64,000 nucleotides of DNA from Candidatus Anammoxibacter sp. (GCA_021777105.1 JAIQZQ010000007.1:1-64000); one strand, 5' to 3'. Counted from the stretch's first letter, positions 24,688-33,817 are shown. The notes: a model not told the origin generated them from the sequence alone. Translations and numbers: made by a program.

Positions 24688-25041
24688 TTGTGTCTCCTTT
24701 CTAAAAACTAACAAAATAATCAAAACAAAAAATATTCCCTTTTTTAAATATACATAAGGTTCTGTCTAAAACAAAGAATATTTATTACAGCGCTATTTGT
24801 ATTTATTATATTAATAAAAATTGATATAATAAAAAACATATATTATAAACTATACATTAATATAATATAACATATTGTATTTATGAAGCTTATGTTATAT
24901 ATTTAACCGTATTTAAATCATACTTTATTAAATAAAATGAATAAAAAATAACATTAACAAATTTTATTAAATAGCAGCTATAATATTATGCAAATAACTT
25001 GCTGTCAGTTTTAAAATTAATAAAAACGGAGCGCTTCTTTT
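24688..25041. other. Extremely AT-rich divergent promoter region
   Basis: These 350 bases separate the divergent P-II and regulator genes and probably hold both promoters. Tracts such as TATATTATAAACTATACATT dominate. A diverged copy of this region lies at 28545-28770. Confidence 0.5.
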
Positions 25042-26340
25042 ATGAAAAAGAATAAATCAAAACTACAACTTAACAATGAAATGGCAGAGCTTATTATTCA
25101 GAATTGGCCGGAGTTTAAATCGCAACAATATTTTGCTGATAAATTAAAGGTAAGCCAAGCTCAGATTTCCAGATCGTTTAAGAAATGGGATAGACACTAT
25201 CCTATAAGAATTGAAGCGGCGGACGAGAGGGACAATGTTTTAGAAGAAAATTTAAAAAAAACATATAATTTAAAACAAGCAATTGTATTAAAAAGCAAAG
25301 ATACCCATCTTAACTCATACTCTGAGCAAATAGGAATGCACTCTTCAGAGCTTTTATCTAATGCAATACCTGAAATAATAGAAAAAAGAGAACGCAATCA
25401 AGGCTCAGGCCTCAAAAGGATCAATAATGGACCTGCTAATGCAACATTACGAATTGCCGGGTCCGACGGCAATAATGTAATATCATGCATATCATGTTTG
25501 ATTAACGACCTTGCGCATACAAATCTGCAAATAGAAGTTATGCCCACAATTGCTCTAAGGTGCAGAAATTTGGTTGAGCTTTCGCCCGCCCACTCAATGG
25601 CGCCGCTTTTAAATTTACTGCCCAATGTTACAGTGACAAATATGTATCATTTGCCTGAAATAGAGATAAATGATTACGAACAAATGGAACATTTGGTTAA
25701 GCAGCGTATTGTGACTGTGCACAGGCTTAAATTTAATTACCACATCTGTAAATCAGACATAGTTGTGCTTGGTGTCGAAAATGTCATAAGAAACTTTTTT
25801 GGCAAAGGTTTCCCCGCTTTTGTCGGCGACATGGGGCTTAGTGATATAATTAGAAAATTAAATATCCTTGGCGAGGTTTCGTTTTCACCGTTTAACACAA
25901 AATACGGATTTCTATTTCATTACCTGAGAAATACAGTTTTTGCCCCAAAAGATCAGAGTGATGATATGGAGGGCTCTATTGAGAATTGGGAGTTTAAACA
26001 TAGCAAGGATGAGCAGGTAGATTTAGTAAAAGAGATAGCGGAAAATGCAAAATCAATAGGTTTAAAGGATCTTTTCGACGTGGCAAGGTTATATTGTTCA
26101 ATTTTCACACAAAATATTTGCTCGTTTGAGCAATTTATGCAAAAAGACGCAGACCTTGATAACAAGCCTTTTATTTTGATTACGGCATGCGGCTCAAGCC
26201 ATAAAGCCGAGCCTTTGCAGTATGTACTAAAAAGGCTTAAACAAAGCAATGGCAATGTCATAGATGGATTGGTAACCAGCCGTATTATTGCAGAGAAGGT
26301 TTTAAGTATGGAAAACAAAAAAAGCAAAACGAAAAAATAG
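25042..26340 (+). CDS. SorC-like transcriptional regulator (HTH plus sugar-binding-type domain)
   Basis: The 432-residue protein begins with a helix-turn-helix (residues about 10-50, WPEFKSQQYFADKLKVSQAQ then ISRSFKKW). The C-terminal two-thirds resembles the SorC/DeoR-type effector-binding domain: ISCISCLINDLAHTNLQIEV, DIVVLGVENVIRNFFGKG and the terminal GLVTSRIIAEKVLSM, where SorC proteins end with a similar ligand-coupling helix. It would bind a phosphorylated sugar or similar metabolite, but the ligand is unknown and no sugar operon is adjacent. It diverges from the P-II gene. Part of this gene has a degenerate duplicate at 28858-29090. Confidence 0.68.
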   Translation: MKKNKSKLQLNNEMAELIIQNWPEFKSQQYFADKLKVSQAQISRSFKKWDRHYPIRIEAADERDNVLEENLKKTYNLKQAIVLKSKDTHLNSYSEQIGMHSSELLSNAIPEIIEKRERNQGSGLKRINNGPANATLRIAGSDGNNVISCISCLINDLAHTNLQIEVMPTIALRCRNLVELSPAHSMAPLLNLLPNVTVTNMYHLPEIEINDYEQMEHLVKQRIVTVHRLKFNYHICKSDIVVLGVENVIRNFFGKGFPAFVGDMGLSDIIRKLNILGEVSFSPFNTKYGFLFHYLRNTVFAPKDQSDDMEGSIENWEFKHSKDEQVDLVKEIAENAKSIGLKDLFDVARLYCSIFTQNICSFEQFMQKDADLDNKPFILITACGSSHKAEPLQYVLKRLKQSNGNVIDGLVTSRIIAEKVLSMENKKSKTKK

Positions 26341-26399
26341 AGCGTATGATTAAAACTTTCTGTGGCGCAGACGCGACGCTTCTTGTTGTCGGCGTTTAT

Positions 26400-27131
26400 T
26401 TATGTGCCGGCAATGCAAACTTCAGGGTAGAGTTCTTTGATACATTCAGGACAAACACTATGAGTAAAGTCTACATCCGCGCGCTCTTTAATATAAGATT
26501 CTACCTGACCCCAAAAACCATTATCATCGCGTATTTTTTTACAAGAAGCGCATATTGGTATCAAACCTTCTAAAGTTTTAATGTCATATAGCCTTTTTGC
26601 CAGGCGCCTGTTGTTTCTCCACATCCACTTAATTACATCCGCGGTGAGCTCAAACTCAGGATTCGATATGCCGAACATATTAATAAAAAGAACAAATTTA
26701 TTTATATGCTCTTTATAACTATCTCCCGGCAATTTATTTTTTAAGTCTTTTTCCACAAAGTAAAACAAAGTTTCAAATGCCGGGTGGAGCAAATAAAACT
26801 CCAGGCGATAAGCCAGAATAAAGAACGTGCTGATATCCGAGACATTATTGCTTTGTTTAACGATATCATTGCTTCGTTCATTTATTTTTGTCAATTCCGC
26901 TATAACTTCATTAGGTTTTTCAAAGACATTATAAAGCCCCTCATCTTTTACTAGATTAATAGTGTCTTCCCAATACAGAATGTGGTTTTCTTCAGCGTTA
27001 ATCATATCCTGCCAAAACAATTTTAAATTTTCTTCTTTAGACTGTTTGCAAAAATTTTGATAAACATCTGATGTTTTTTGGTCTATAGACAAACACAATT
27101 CAAGGATTTCGGTTATCGCATTATTTGCCAT
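26400..27131 (-). CDS. Ferritin-like helical protein with C-terminal four-Cys zinc motif
   Basis: Residues 1-180 are all-helical, with a rubrerythrin/ferritin-like EENH (in MINAEENHILYWEDTI) and a second acidic/His pair (YKEHINKF), so a di-iron or iron-sensing site is possible. Residues about 188-235 form the module GLIPICASCKKIRDDNGFWG followed by SVCPECIKELYPE. This is a CxxC...CxxC unit found at the end of many sensor proteins in Desulfobacterota and related phyla. The combination suggests a cytosolic sensor rather than an iron store. It is transcribed in the same direction as the REC-KaiB gene 320 bp upstream, with a MITE in between. Confidence 0.66.
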   Translation of the reverse strand: MANNAITEILELCLSIDQKTSDVYQNFCKQSKEENLKLFWQDMINAEENHILYWEDTINLVKDEGLYNVFEKPNEVIAELTKINERSNDIVKQSNNVSDISTFFILAYRLEFYLLHPAFETLFYFVEKDLKNKLPGDSYKEHINKFVLFINMFGISNPEFELTADVIKWMWRNNRRLAKRLYDIKTLEGLIPICASCKKIRDDNGFWGQVESYIKERADVDFTHSVCPECIKELYPEVCIAGT

Positions 27132-27455
27132 ATTGTTTGTTGCTCCTGTTAGTTGAAGTTACGTTAAAGAAATCGCCGTTATTCCAATTCAACTGTTTAA
27201 CTTGATATTCCAATTTTTGTAAATATACTCTAACAATTCAGGTTTTCGAAAAATAATATCTACGTATGCTTATATTCAAACGCAATGAAATAAAACCCTA
27301 AAGGGTAAATTCCAACAACGTCTGACTGGCGGAGTTTAGGCTTTAGCCTTTTATTCATTGACTAATTTTCAAAACCTAATGCTTTTGAGTATATCATCCA
27401 CAACATTTGTGTTGCGTTTATGACGCGCGTGGAAATAAGAAAACAGATAAAAATA
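27132..27455. other. Intergenic region occupied by a MITE
   Basis: About half of this 324-bp gap is the second full MITE copy (27224-27393). The rest shows nothing I can identify. Confidence 0.5.
27224..27393 (+). mobile_element. 170-bp MITE, family B, copy 2
   Basis: It starts TATACTCTAACAATTCAGG and ends CTAATGCTTTTGAGTATA. The interior ATAAAACCCTAAAGGGTAAA is identical to the other copies. The ends form imperfect inverted repeats. Confidence 0.82.
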
Positions 27456-28091
27456 TTAAAAACAACTTAACTCTTTTAAAAGCTTTTCAACTCTTTGCAT
27501 ATCTCCAATAATAGTTAATTCATTTCCGCCGCAATTAGCAATTAAAGTGGGAGTTGCAATAATATGGTATTTCTCTGATAAGCCGTTTTCTTTAATAACA
27601 TCAACTACTTCTAATTTGTAATCGCTTAATTGTTGGCTCTCGAAAATTTCTAATAAGTCCTGATAAGCTTTTTTTGAGCTAATAGCGTCTGATGCCACAA
27701 ATAATTGAAAATGTGGTTGCCTTTTTTCCATAAAGTTACTATCTATAACTTTACGGATTTGTTTCGGTGTTATAGGTTTTTTGCACACATTGAAATCAAT
27801 GCCGTCTTTTGCCGCAAGTTGTATCTTTTCATTAAATTCGTTATAAAAAGCCGTTATAAGATAATATTTCACATCCGGGTGGCTGTTGTATAACTTGCGT
27901 AATATCGTTATACCGTCAAGATCCGGAAGATGAAGGTCTAAAAAAACTATGCCGGGTAAGGTTTTTTTTACATTTTCAATTCCTTCTTTGCCTGTCAATG
28001 CAAATTCAATGTTATGTGATTTGCCTATTGAAGAATGGAATAAGCCATGTATATCTTTGTCGTCATCAATTACTAATATATCTTTAGTCAT
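27456..28091 (-). CDS. Response-regulator receiver fused to a KaiB-like domain
   Basis: Residues 1-118 are a complete receiver: acidic pair ILVIDDDKD, phosphoacceptor Asp52 in IVFLDLHLPDLDG, YLITAF, and Lys in VCKKP. Residues about 123-211 match KaiB, the clock protein and thioredoxin-like fold-switching family: FQLFVASDAISSKKAYQDLL, LEVVDVIKENGLSEKYHIIA, the cis-Pro TPTLI, and ELTIIGDMQRVEKLL. KaiB-like domains occur fused to kinases (SasA), but a REC-KaiB fusion is uncommon. It could couple phosphorylation to KaiC-like ATPase control. No kaiC or kaiA gene is in the window. Neighbours are sensors and a hybrid kinase. Confidence 0.86.
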   Translation of the reverse strand: MTKDILVIDDDKDIHGLFHSSIGKSHNIEFALTGKEGIENVKKTLPGIVFLDLHLPDLDGITILRKLYNSHPDVKYYLITAFYNEFNEKIQLAAKDGIDFNVCKKPITPKQIRKVIDSNFMEKRQPHFQLFVASDAISSKKAYQDLLEIFESQQLSDYKLEVVDVIKENGLSEKYHIIATPTLIANCGGNELTIIGDMQRVEKLLKELSCF

Positions 28092-28164
28092 AAGTCTTTA
28101 TAAATCGAGGATATTCAACTAAGGGCGATTGGATAAATCGCAAGCCTAAATTGCCGGCTGAATT

Positions 28165-28300
28165 AGCGCTTGGCTTCTTGCCTGCTCTAGCGTGAATTAT
28201 CCTCGAAGGGAATAATGTTTGGGTTATCCCTTCGAGGATAACGATGAGTAGAAGCTGGAAGAGCCCGGCTTTTAGCCGGTATCTTCCGCTTAACTCAGGC
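28165..28300. repeat. Family A repeat joined to a family C hairpin
   Basis: CTTGCCTGCTCTAGCGTGAA is followed by the long palindrome ATTATCCTCGAAGGGAATAA / TTATCCCTTCGAGGATAA. A hairpin follows with a stem of GAGTAGAAG...CTTAACTC and a loop of CCGGCTTTTAGCCGG. The two families are physically joined here. Confidence 0.7.
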
Positions 28301-28384
28301 TTGGCATAGCCCTCTGGGATTAAAAATGTTATAGAACTGAAAAATATTTAACCTTCAACTCTAATCCTGCCCTTTATTCAAAAA

Positions 28385-28500
28385 CAGCTGATCTGTATTG
28401 CAATTTAACAGTCCTGTGTGGCTTCTCCATAACCGCTGATCTCGTGTGACGAAATTCCGTGGTAACCGGCATCTTGTAATTGGTTTTTTAAGTCTTCTTT
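28385..28500 (-). pseudogene. Fragment of a second P-II gene
   Basis: Bases such as GAAATTCCGTGGTAACCGGC, ATCTTGTAATTGGTTTTTTA and GGCTTCTCCATAACC match the 5' half of the intact P-II gene at 24560-24640, with substitutions and indels that break the frame. The start and C-terminal region are missing. Confidence 0.72.
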
Positions 28501-28774
28501 CTGAAAAATAAGAAAAAGAAAAACATAAAGCATTTTTTAATATACACAATATATCGGATAAAACAAGGAATATTTATTATAAAATTATTTAAATTTGTTA
28601 GATTAATAATAATTAATATATACAAATAAATATCTAATAAATTATACTAATATTAATATAAGTCATTATATTAAAAGAGAATATGGCATATAATATTAGT
28701 ATATAAATAATACATAATTATCTATTATGAATAATAAATAAGATAAATAAATATTAGTAAATAATTACGATAAT

Positions 28775-28840
28775 ATTATCCCGTATGCGCATAATTCTCG
28801 CTAGAGCAGGCAAGCTGCTCAGTGTTCATTTATACATATA
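28775..28840 (+). repeat. Dispersed REP-like repeat, family A, copy 3
   Basis: ATAATTCTCGCTAGAGCAGG is followed by CAAGCTGCTCAGTGTTCATT. The orientation is the same as at 5329. Confidence 0.75.
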
Positions 28841-28857
28841 ATTTGTGTTTAGTTTTG

Positions 28858-29090
28858 TGATTAGAAAATTAAATAGCCTTGGTGAAGTCGCTATTTCACT
28901 GCTTAACACAGAATACGGATTTCTATTTTATTACCTAAGAAATAAAGTTTCTGCCGCAAAAGATTAGAATTATGGCATGGGGGGGGGCATAGAGAATTGG
29001 GAGTGTAAAAATAGCAAGGATGAGCAATGAGATTTAATAAAAGAAATATCGGAAAATGCAAAATCAATAGATTTAAATGAGCTTTGTGAC
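28858..29090 (+). pseudogene. Fragment duplicating part of the SorC-like regulator gene
   Basis: ATTAGAAAATTAAATAGCCT through GAATACGGATTTCTATTTTA and GGAAAATGCAAAATCAATAG match 25848-26070 of the intact regulator with many substitutions, in-frame stops and a nine-G tract at 28979-28987. It is the relic of a locus duplication, with no coding capacity. Confidence 0.75.
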
Positions 29091-29222
29091 GTGTGAAGGT
29101 TATATAATCAAGGCCGCCAAGTTTAAAAGCCTGAACAAAATATGCCCATGTTCGTTTTTGGCAGTTACAAAGACGATGGGGATATCTTTGGCCGTTTTCT
29201 GCTGCTTCAGGAATTTGCTGGC

Positions 29223-31667
29223 TTATAAACCTTTCAGTACATTTAAAATGCCTTCCATATCATAACTTTCAAGACATTCGCGGATTTTTGATATGAATTT
29301 CGCATTGCCTGATCCCTTTTTTTCAATAGTGTTTATGTGTGTTTCAATCTCTGTTATTCTATTAAATTTGGCGTCCTCAATCATTTGAGAAATAAGGTTA
29401 TTATCAAACTCTGTCGCGTTCCCGCTTTTCAGAGTTTCTTCTTTTTCGTCGTTGTCCAAAAGTTCGCTGAGACTTTCGTAGATCATTTCAGCTTCAAGGG
29501 GCTTACCGTCGTCGCCGGCAGAGTCTGTTACAATTTTTGTCTCAGGTTCCGTGTCTGAATCCGCGCTTTTCAGGATCCCCTCTTCTTCGTTTTTGTCATC
29601 GTCTTCGCCGTCAAAAAGATCGCTAAGGCAGTCGTAAATGTTTTCAGATATGAGAGGTTTGCTGACGATGCCGTCGCAATCAGAATTTATTGCATTCTCG
29701 GTTTCAGGCTCCGCGGCTGAATCTGTAACGATCACTGTTTTTGTATTGCCTTCAAACTCATCTTTAATGCTTTTAACCGGCTCAATACCGTCCGGCGCAA
29801 GCATTTTATAATCAATAAAAGCCACTGACGGTTTTGTTTTTCGTATTTTCTTTATAATATCCTTTTTGTTGCCTGTTTTTTCTGATTTTATACCTGCTTT
29901 CGACAGGATATTGGAAAGCGTCTCGCGGTCTGCTTTGTCTTTATCCGCGACTACAGCGCTTAAACACGGTTGTTTTAGCAACGGGCCGTCAAAACCATCC
30001 TTTTTGCCGGGAGCCGTGTTTTGTTTATAAAAACCCGCGATGTTTCCCTCTTTTCCCTGCTTAAGAGTTATGGTAAAGAAAAAGCACGCCCCCTTTCCTA
30101 TGTCGGAATGGACTTGTAAATCGCCGCCCATAATTTCGACTTGTTTAGTTGATATTGAGAGGCCAAGACCGGTTCCTCCGTGATGTTTGCCCTGATCAGC
30201 CTGCCTGAACGGCTCAAAAATGAACCCTTGAGCCCCTAATTCAATGCCGGCTCCGGTGTCAAATACGGAAAAAAGATAATCGTCGTCGCCTTTCTTCTCA
30301 ACCGATAATTTAACATAGCCTTTTGTGGTAAATTTAACCGCGTTTGCCAGAAGATTAATTAAAACCTGCCTTAACATCTTGGCGTCTCCATAAACTAAGA
30401 CCTTGTCATCATTGGTAAATAGAGATACCTTAAGCTTCAGTCCTTTTTGATTGCATTTTAATCCAAATAAATTGGCTAGATGCTCGATCAATGCTATTAA
30501 ATTGAAATTAACCGGGTTTAATTCTATGCGGTTGGCTTCAATTTTTGAGATGTCGAGTATGTCGTTAATCATATCAAGCAAATCATTGCCGCATTTCTCA
30601 ATAGTTCCCAATGTCTTCTGGTTGCTTTTATCTATTTTCTCGTCAAGTTTCATCAGGTTAGAGTAGCCGATAATAGCGTTTAACGGCGTGCGCAATTCGT
30701 GGCTCATGTTGGCCAGAAAGATTGTCTTAGCCTGGTCTGCGGCCTCTGCTTCGTTCTTGGCTTTAATTATCTCCTTTTCAGCCCTTTTTTTCTCCTCTAT
30801 CTCTCTCTTCAACTCCTCATTTGCTTTTCCCAGGTCGGCGGTTCGCTCTTTAACTATCTCTTCCAGGTATTCCATATGTTTAGTCAGCTCTTCATTATAC
30901 CTGGCGTTTTCAATCGCCATAGCAGCCTGGTTGGCGAATATTTTAAGGAACATTGCGTCCTCATCGGTAAAAGCGGTACCGTCCGCTTTGTTTATGACTT
31001 CAAGAACCCCAATCATCTTTGATTTTGCCTTAAGCGGGACGCAGAGTATGGATTTCGTTTCAAAACCGCTCTGGTTGTCAACAGAGTTGTAAAATCGAGG
31101 ATCGTTTTTAACATCGTGGATCAGGACGTGTTTATCATTCTCAACAACCCAGCCGGCCACGCCTTTGCCGGGAGGTATACGCACATCCATTAACTCTTCG
31201 CTTTTTTCTCCTGTGGGAACGCTAAACACCAGCTCGCCGGTCGCGTCGTTTAGAAGCATTAGCGTGCTCGCTTCGGACCCCGTCACTTTGTTTGCGTAAT
31301 TCATTATCCTGTTTAACACTTCAGCAATGTTAAGGGTTGAATTAATTATATAACACTCCTCTAACACCGATCCCAGCTTTTTGCTTTCAAGCGTTTTGTA
31401 CGATTCAAGCATCTTGTCCTGCTCTTTAAGAGCGTTTTCAAGCTCCTCCTTCCTGAGGCAACCCATTTGAACCATTATTTTTCCCAACACCGGCGCCTCG
31501 TCAACCTCTGACCGCGCCTTTGAAACCAGGCTGGTTCGTGGCACCCGGCCGGGAAGATTTTTCTCTTCTATTAACTTTTTCTGCTTTTTTACCGCTTTTT
31601 TCAGGTCTTTTTTAGTGACATAACCCAAATCGCATAAAAGTTCGCCTAGTAATTTTGTAAGTATCAT
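29223..31667 (-). CDS. GAF-domain hybrid histidine kinase with receiver and acidic tail
   Basis: This cytosolic 814-residue kinase has several modules. The N-terminus holds two copies of a LGELLxxLGYVTKKDLKKA-like helix pair (residues about 7-40 and 60-92), as seen at the N-terminus of GspE/MshEN-type proteins. A GAF sensor follows (about 110-255), then a coiled coil. The HisKA box is NMSHELRTPLNAIIGYSN with phosphoacceptor His323. The ATPase domain has VLINLLANAVKF, FDTGAGI and GGTGLGLSIS. The receiver (about 570-690) has phosphoacceptor Asp619 in VAFIDYKML. The C-terminal 120 residues are acidic and contain a second, partial copy of the receiver end (KPLISENIYDCLSDLF against KPLEAEMIYESLSELL). 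No transmembrane segment is present. Confidence 0.9.
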   Translation of the reverse strand: MILTKLLGELLCDLGYVTKKDLKKAVKKQKKLIEEKNLPGRVPRTSLVSKARSEVDEAPVLGKIMVQMGCLRKEELENALKEQDKMLESYKTLESKKLGSVLEECYIINSTLNIAEVLNRIMNYANKVTGSEASTLMLLNDATGELVFSVPTGEKSEELMDVRIPPGKGVAGWVVENDKHVLIHDVKNDPRFYNSVDNQSGFETKSILCVPLKAKSKMIGVLEVINKADGTAFTDEDAMFLKIFANQAAMAIENARYNEELTKHMEYLEEIVKERTADLGKANEELKREIEEKKRAEKEIIKAKNEAEAADQAKTIFLANMSHELRTPLNAIIGYSNLMKLDEKIDKSNQKTLGTIEKCGNDLLDMINDILDISKIEANRIELNPVNFNLIALIEHLANLFGLKCNQKGLKLKVSLFTNDDKVLVYGDAKMLRQVLINLLANAVKFTTKGYVKLSVEKKGDDDYLFSVFDTGAGIELGAQGFIFEPFRQADQGKHHGGTGLGLSISTKQVEIMGGDLQVHSDIGKGACFFFTITLKQGKEGNIAGFYKQNTAPGKKDGFDGPLLKQPCLSAVVADKDKADRETLSNILSKAGIKSEKTGNKKDIIKKIRKTKPSVAFIDYKMLAPDGIEPVKSIKDEFEGNTKTVIVTDSAAEPETENAINSDCDGIVSKPLISENIYDCLSDLFDGEDDDKNEEEGILKSADSDTEPETKIVTDSAGDDGKPLEAEMIYESLSELLDNDEKEETLKSGNATEFDNNLISQMIEDAKFNRITEIETHINTIEKKGSGNAKFISKIRECLESYDMEGILNVLKGL

Positions 31668-31843
31668 ATATAAAGTTCCTTAACCCGGATAAACCGGTCA
31701 AGAATGTAGGATGGGTTAAACGAAGCTAATCCATCAATAAAAAAACGCAACCACGGATTTCACAGATAAAAGTTGAAAACAGTTGGCAATTGGCTAAAAT
31801 AAAAATAATATAGTTTTCAGGCATTGCGCCATGCTCTTCGCTC

Positions 31844-32245
31844 TTAATAAAGCTTCCCGTGCTGGAAGTTTGCGTTGTCTTGAAGCAGGTTGTCTTTGTC
31901 TTCCAGAACTCTTACTACCCTTACGAACTCTACGGCTTCGGTTGATTTGGCAAGCTCGAAATCTCTTGTGAAGAGTCTTACGCTTTTTACTTCGTCATTT
32001 TCAACTTCAGCGTTCTGGTATGTCAGTTTTGCGTATTCGACCGCTTTTTTAAGGGCAAGGGCGTAAACTTCCGTTTCGGATATATCCACTACTTCGACTT
32101 TTATGCCTTTGCCGGCAAAAGAAGGGATCAGGAGTCTGTCTATATAGTCCTGCACGGAGTCGCAGCCAAGCTGGTTTTTTAACTTTATTGGTATGTTAAG
32201 GCAGTATGTGTTTGGATCATTCATTATTTTTTCAGCGTTGTCCAT
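31844..32245 (-). CDS. Conserved hypothetical protein (133 aa)
   Basis: A soluble acidic alpha/beta protein (NIPIKLKNQLGCDSVQDYID, then IKVEVVDISETEVYALALKK) with a clear ribosome binding site (AGGAGCAAAACAG before ATG). I recognise no family. The gene ends about 180 bases past the kinase start and is on the same strand as the next small gene, so these two hypotheticals may be co-transcribed. Confidence 0.62.
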   Translation of the reverse strand: MDNAEKIMNDPNTYCLNIPIKLKNQLGCDSVQDYIDRLLIPSFAGKGIKVEVVDISETEVYALALKKAVEYAKLTYQNAEVENDEVKSVRLFTRDFELAKSTEAVEFVRVVRVLEDKDNLLQDNANFQHGKLY

Positions 32246-32446
32246 CTGTTTTGCTCCTAAAAAAATGTTAATTGTTTAGCCCTTTCAGGGCATAATTTAT
32301 ATATGAGGCGGAGCCTCTTTGGACATTGCGTTACAAGGCAGGAGCCTTGTAACGAGTCGCGCGCTTTGCGTTTCTATCCAACATCAAGTAACCAGCATCG
32401 CTTTTGCTTTTATCAAGTACCCAGCATCTAGTATCCAGTAACCGGC

Positions 32447-32866
32447 TTACATGAGCATTAATCTCACCACCATTATGACTACGCCTACGGCAAAGGCTAT
32501 GCCGTAAATGATGAGCGGGCGTTTTGACAGCAAGACTTTGCGCCACGATAAATTCTCGGGCGCGGGCAATTTTTGTTTGGTGTAACGTGAGTAAGGCGCG
32601 GGTTTTTTGTCTATGTAAGGTTTCTTTAAAATTTTGTGCGCTATTCGGTCATAATACTCGTCCTTGGCGTCGTTCTTTCTTTCGGCTTCCGACTTAATGT
32701 TCAGTAATTTGCTTGCCATGGTGTCGTATTGTTTGCGGACCGACAGGAACAAGGCGTATTTTTTACGCTCTTTAAACTTAAAGTTTTGAAAATAACCGGT
32801 AAACTCCTTAAATTGTTTATTGTCCAGCTTGTTTAAAGCGGCCAGATATTCATCGTACGAGGCCAT
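32447..32866 (-). CDS. Hypothetical protein with C-terminal membrane anchor (139 aa)
   Basis: The first 110 residues are highly charged and helical (KLDNKQFKEFTGYFQNFKFK, KSEAERKNDAKDEYYDRI). The last 20 (IIYGIAFAVGVVIMVVRLML) form a single membrane helix, so it is probably a tail-anchored cytoplasmic protein. No family is recognised. Between it and the next gene (32246-32446) is a short non-coding stretch with near-repeats of the GTAACCAGCATC and GTACCCAGCATC type. Confidence 0.6.
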   Translation of the reverse strand: MASYDEYLAALNKLDNKQFKEFTGYFQNFKFKERKKYALFLSVRKQYDTMASKLLNIKSEAERKNDAKDEYYDRIAHKILKKPYIDKKPAPYSRYTKQKLPAPENLSWRKVLLSKRPLIIYGIAFAVGVVIMVVRLMLM

Positions 32867-33008
32867 TTGCGCTCCATGAATCTTTTTTACAAGTTAACGT
32901 CAATTAATCAATTTAACAAATCGTAAATTATACGGCCCGATTGCCCGGTATTTCAATATAAATTCCATATAGATATTTGATAACGGCCGGTTGTTCCTAT
33001 ATACTAAC

Positions 33009-33065
33009 TATACTCAAAAGCATAAGATTTTTGTAATTTGTTAATGGATAAAAGGTTAGGCAAAG
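33009..33065 (-). mobile_element. MITE family B, left part of an interrupted inverted copy
   Basis: TATACTCAAAAGCATAAG followed by GATAAAAGGTTAGGC matches the reverse complement of the MITE right end (34854 backwards) with several substitutions. The matching continuation is at 33818. Confidence 0.55.
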
Positions 33066-33118
33066 ATATTTGAAATATTTTTGGTTTAAACTGTGTTTAG
33101 ATGTTTACTCGTTTTTTA

Positions 33119-33613
33119 AGTGACTAAAGTGATCTAAAGTAAAAAGTGACTAAAGTTTCGGTATTTTGTTTATTTTAAAACCATCGCCGCAGGCGGTGGT
33201 GAAGACGTAAGCATTAAAACTCAGTTAATCTTACTAATAAAGCGCAATGGCTGCTTCCAGAGCCAAACGTTTAACTCGCCACCAAAGGTGGCGAGTCTGG
33301 TATATAGAGCTGACGCATAAACTACATAAGTTGTTATAAAATAAGACGTTAATTCTAAAAATAAGAATAGTATTTTGTAAAATGGCGGATTGTTTTTACA
33401 AAAATAAGGATTTCCCTGTGCCAAAGCGATCAAACATGCACATTGCATCTTCATTTTACAAATTTCAAAATTTTTAAATAATCACAAAGTTTTTGCTTTT
33501 CTTCGTGCCTTTGGGTCTTTGTGGCTAAAATTGCTTTTGATTCTATAAATTAAAGTTTATGCGGAAGCTCTATATATAAAAATATTCCGAAACTTTAGAT
33601 CACTTTAGTCACT
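33119..33613. mobile_element. 495-bp element with ACTTTAGTCACT ends, inserted in a MITE
   Basis: AGTGACTAAAGTGATCTAAA at 33119 is matched in inverted orientation by the sequence ending GATCACTTTAGTCACT at 33613. A second inverted pair lies within (TATATAGAGCTGACGCATAA at 33301 and TTATGCGGAAGCTCTATATA near 33557). It encodes no recognisable protein. The ends resemble the direct repeats beside the cyclase gene. Confidence 0.5.
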
Positions 33614-33817
33614 CTAATCTCGTAACCGTAACCCATTGATATATAAGGCTTTCTACTCATTCTGAGAGATAAATCCTCAGAATTACGTAGTAAGAATCTA
33701 AATTTTTTCTAAGACAAGTTTATCAAAAAAGCCGCTTTCAACGGGTTGTAAGCTGTTGAAATACAACAACTTATGGAATTGGCGGCAACATGTTAGTCGT
33801 TTTGCCGCTGTAAGAGC

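Larger units (their letters stand above)
28092..29222. other. 1.1-kb non-coding region: repeats and a decayed P-II/regulator duplicate
   Basis: It contains family A and C repeats (28160-28300), a P-II gene fragment (28385-28500), a copy of the AT-rich P-II/regulator spacer (28545-28770), another family A repeat (28775-28840), and a regulator-gene fragment (28858-29090). No intact gene is present. Confidence 0.7.

Noticed and set aside
33221..33454. 77-codon minus-strand frame in the 33-kb repeat region
   Set aside because: It lies wholly inside the element with nested inverted repeats and lacks any domain or ribosome binding site.
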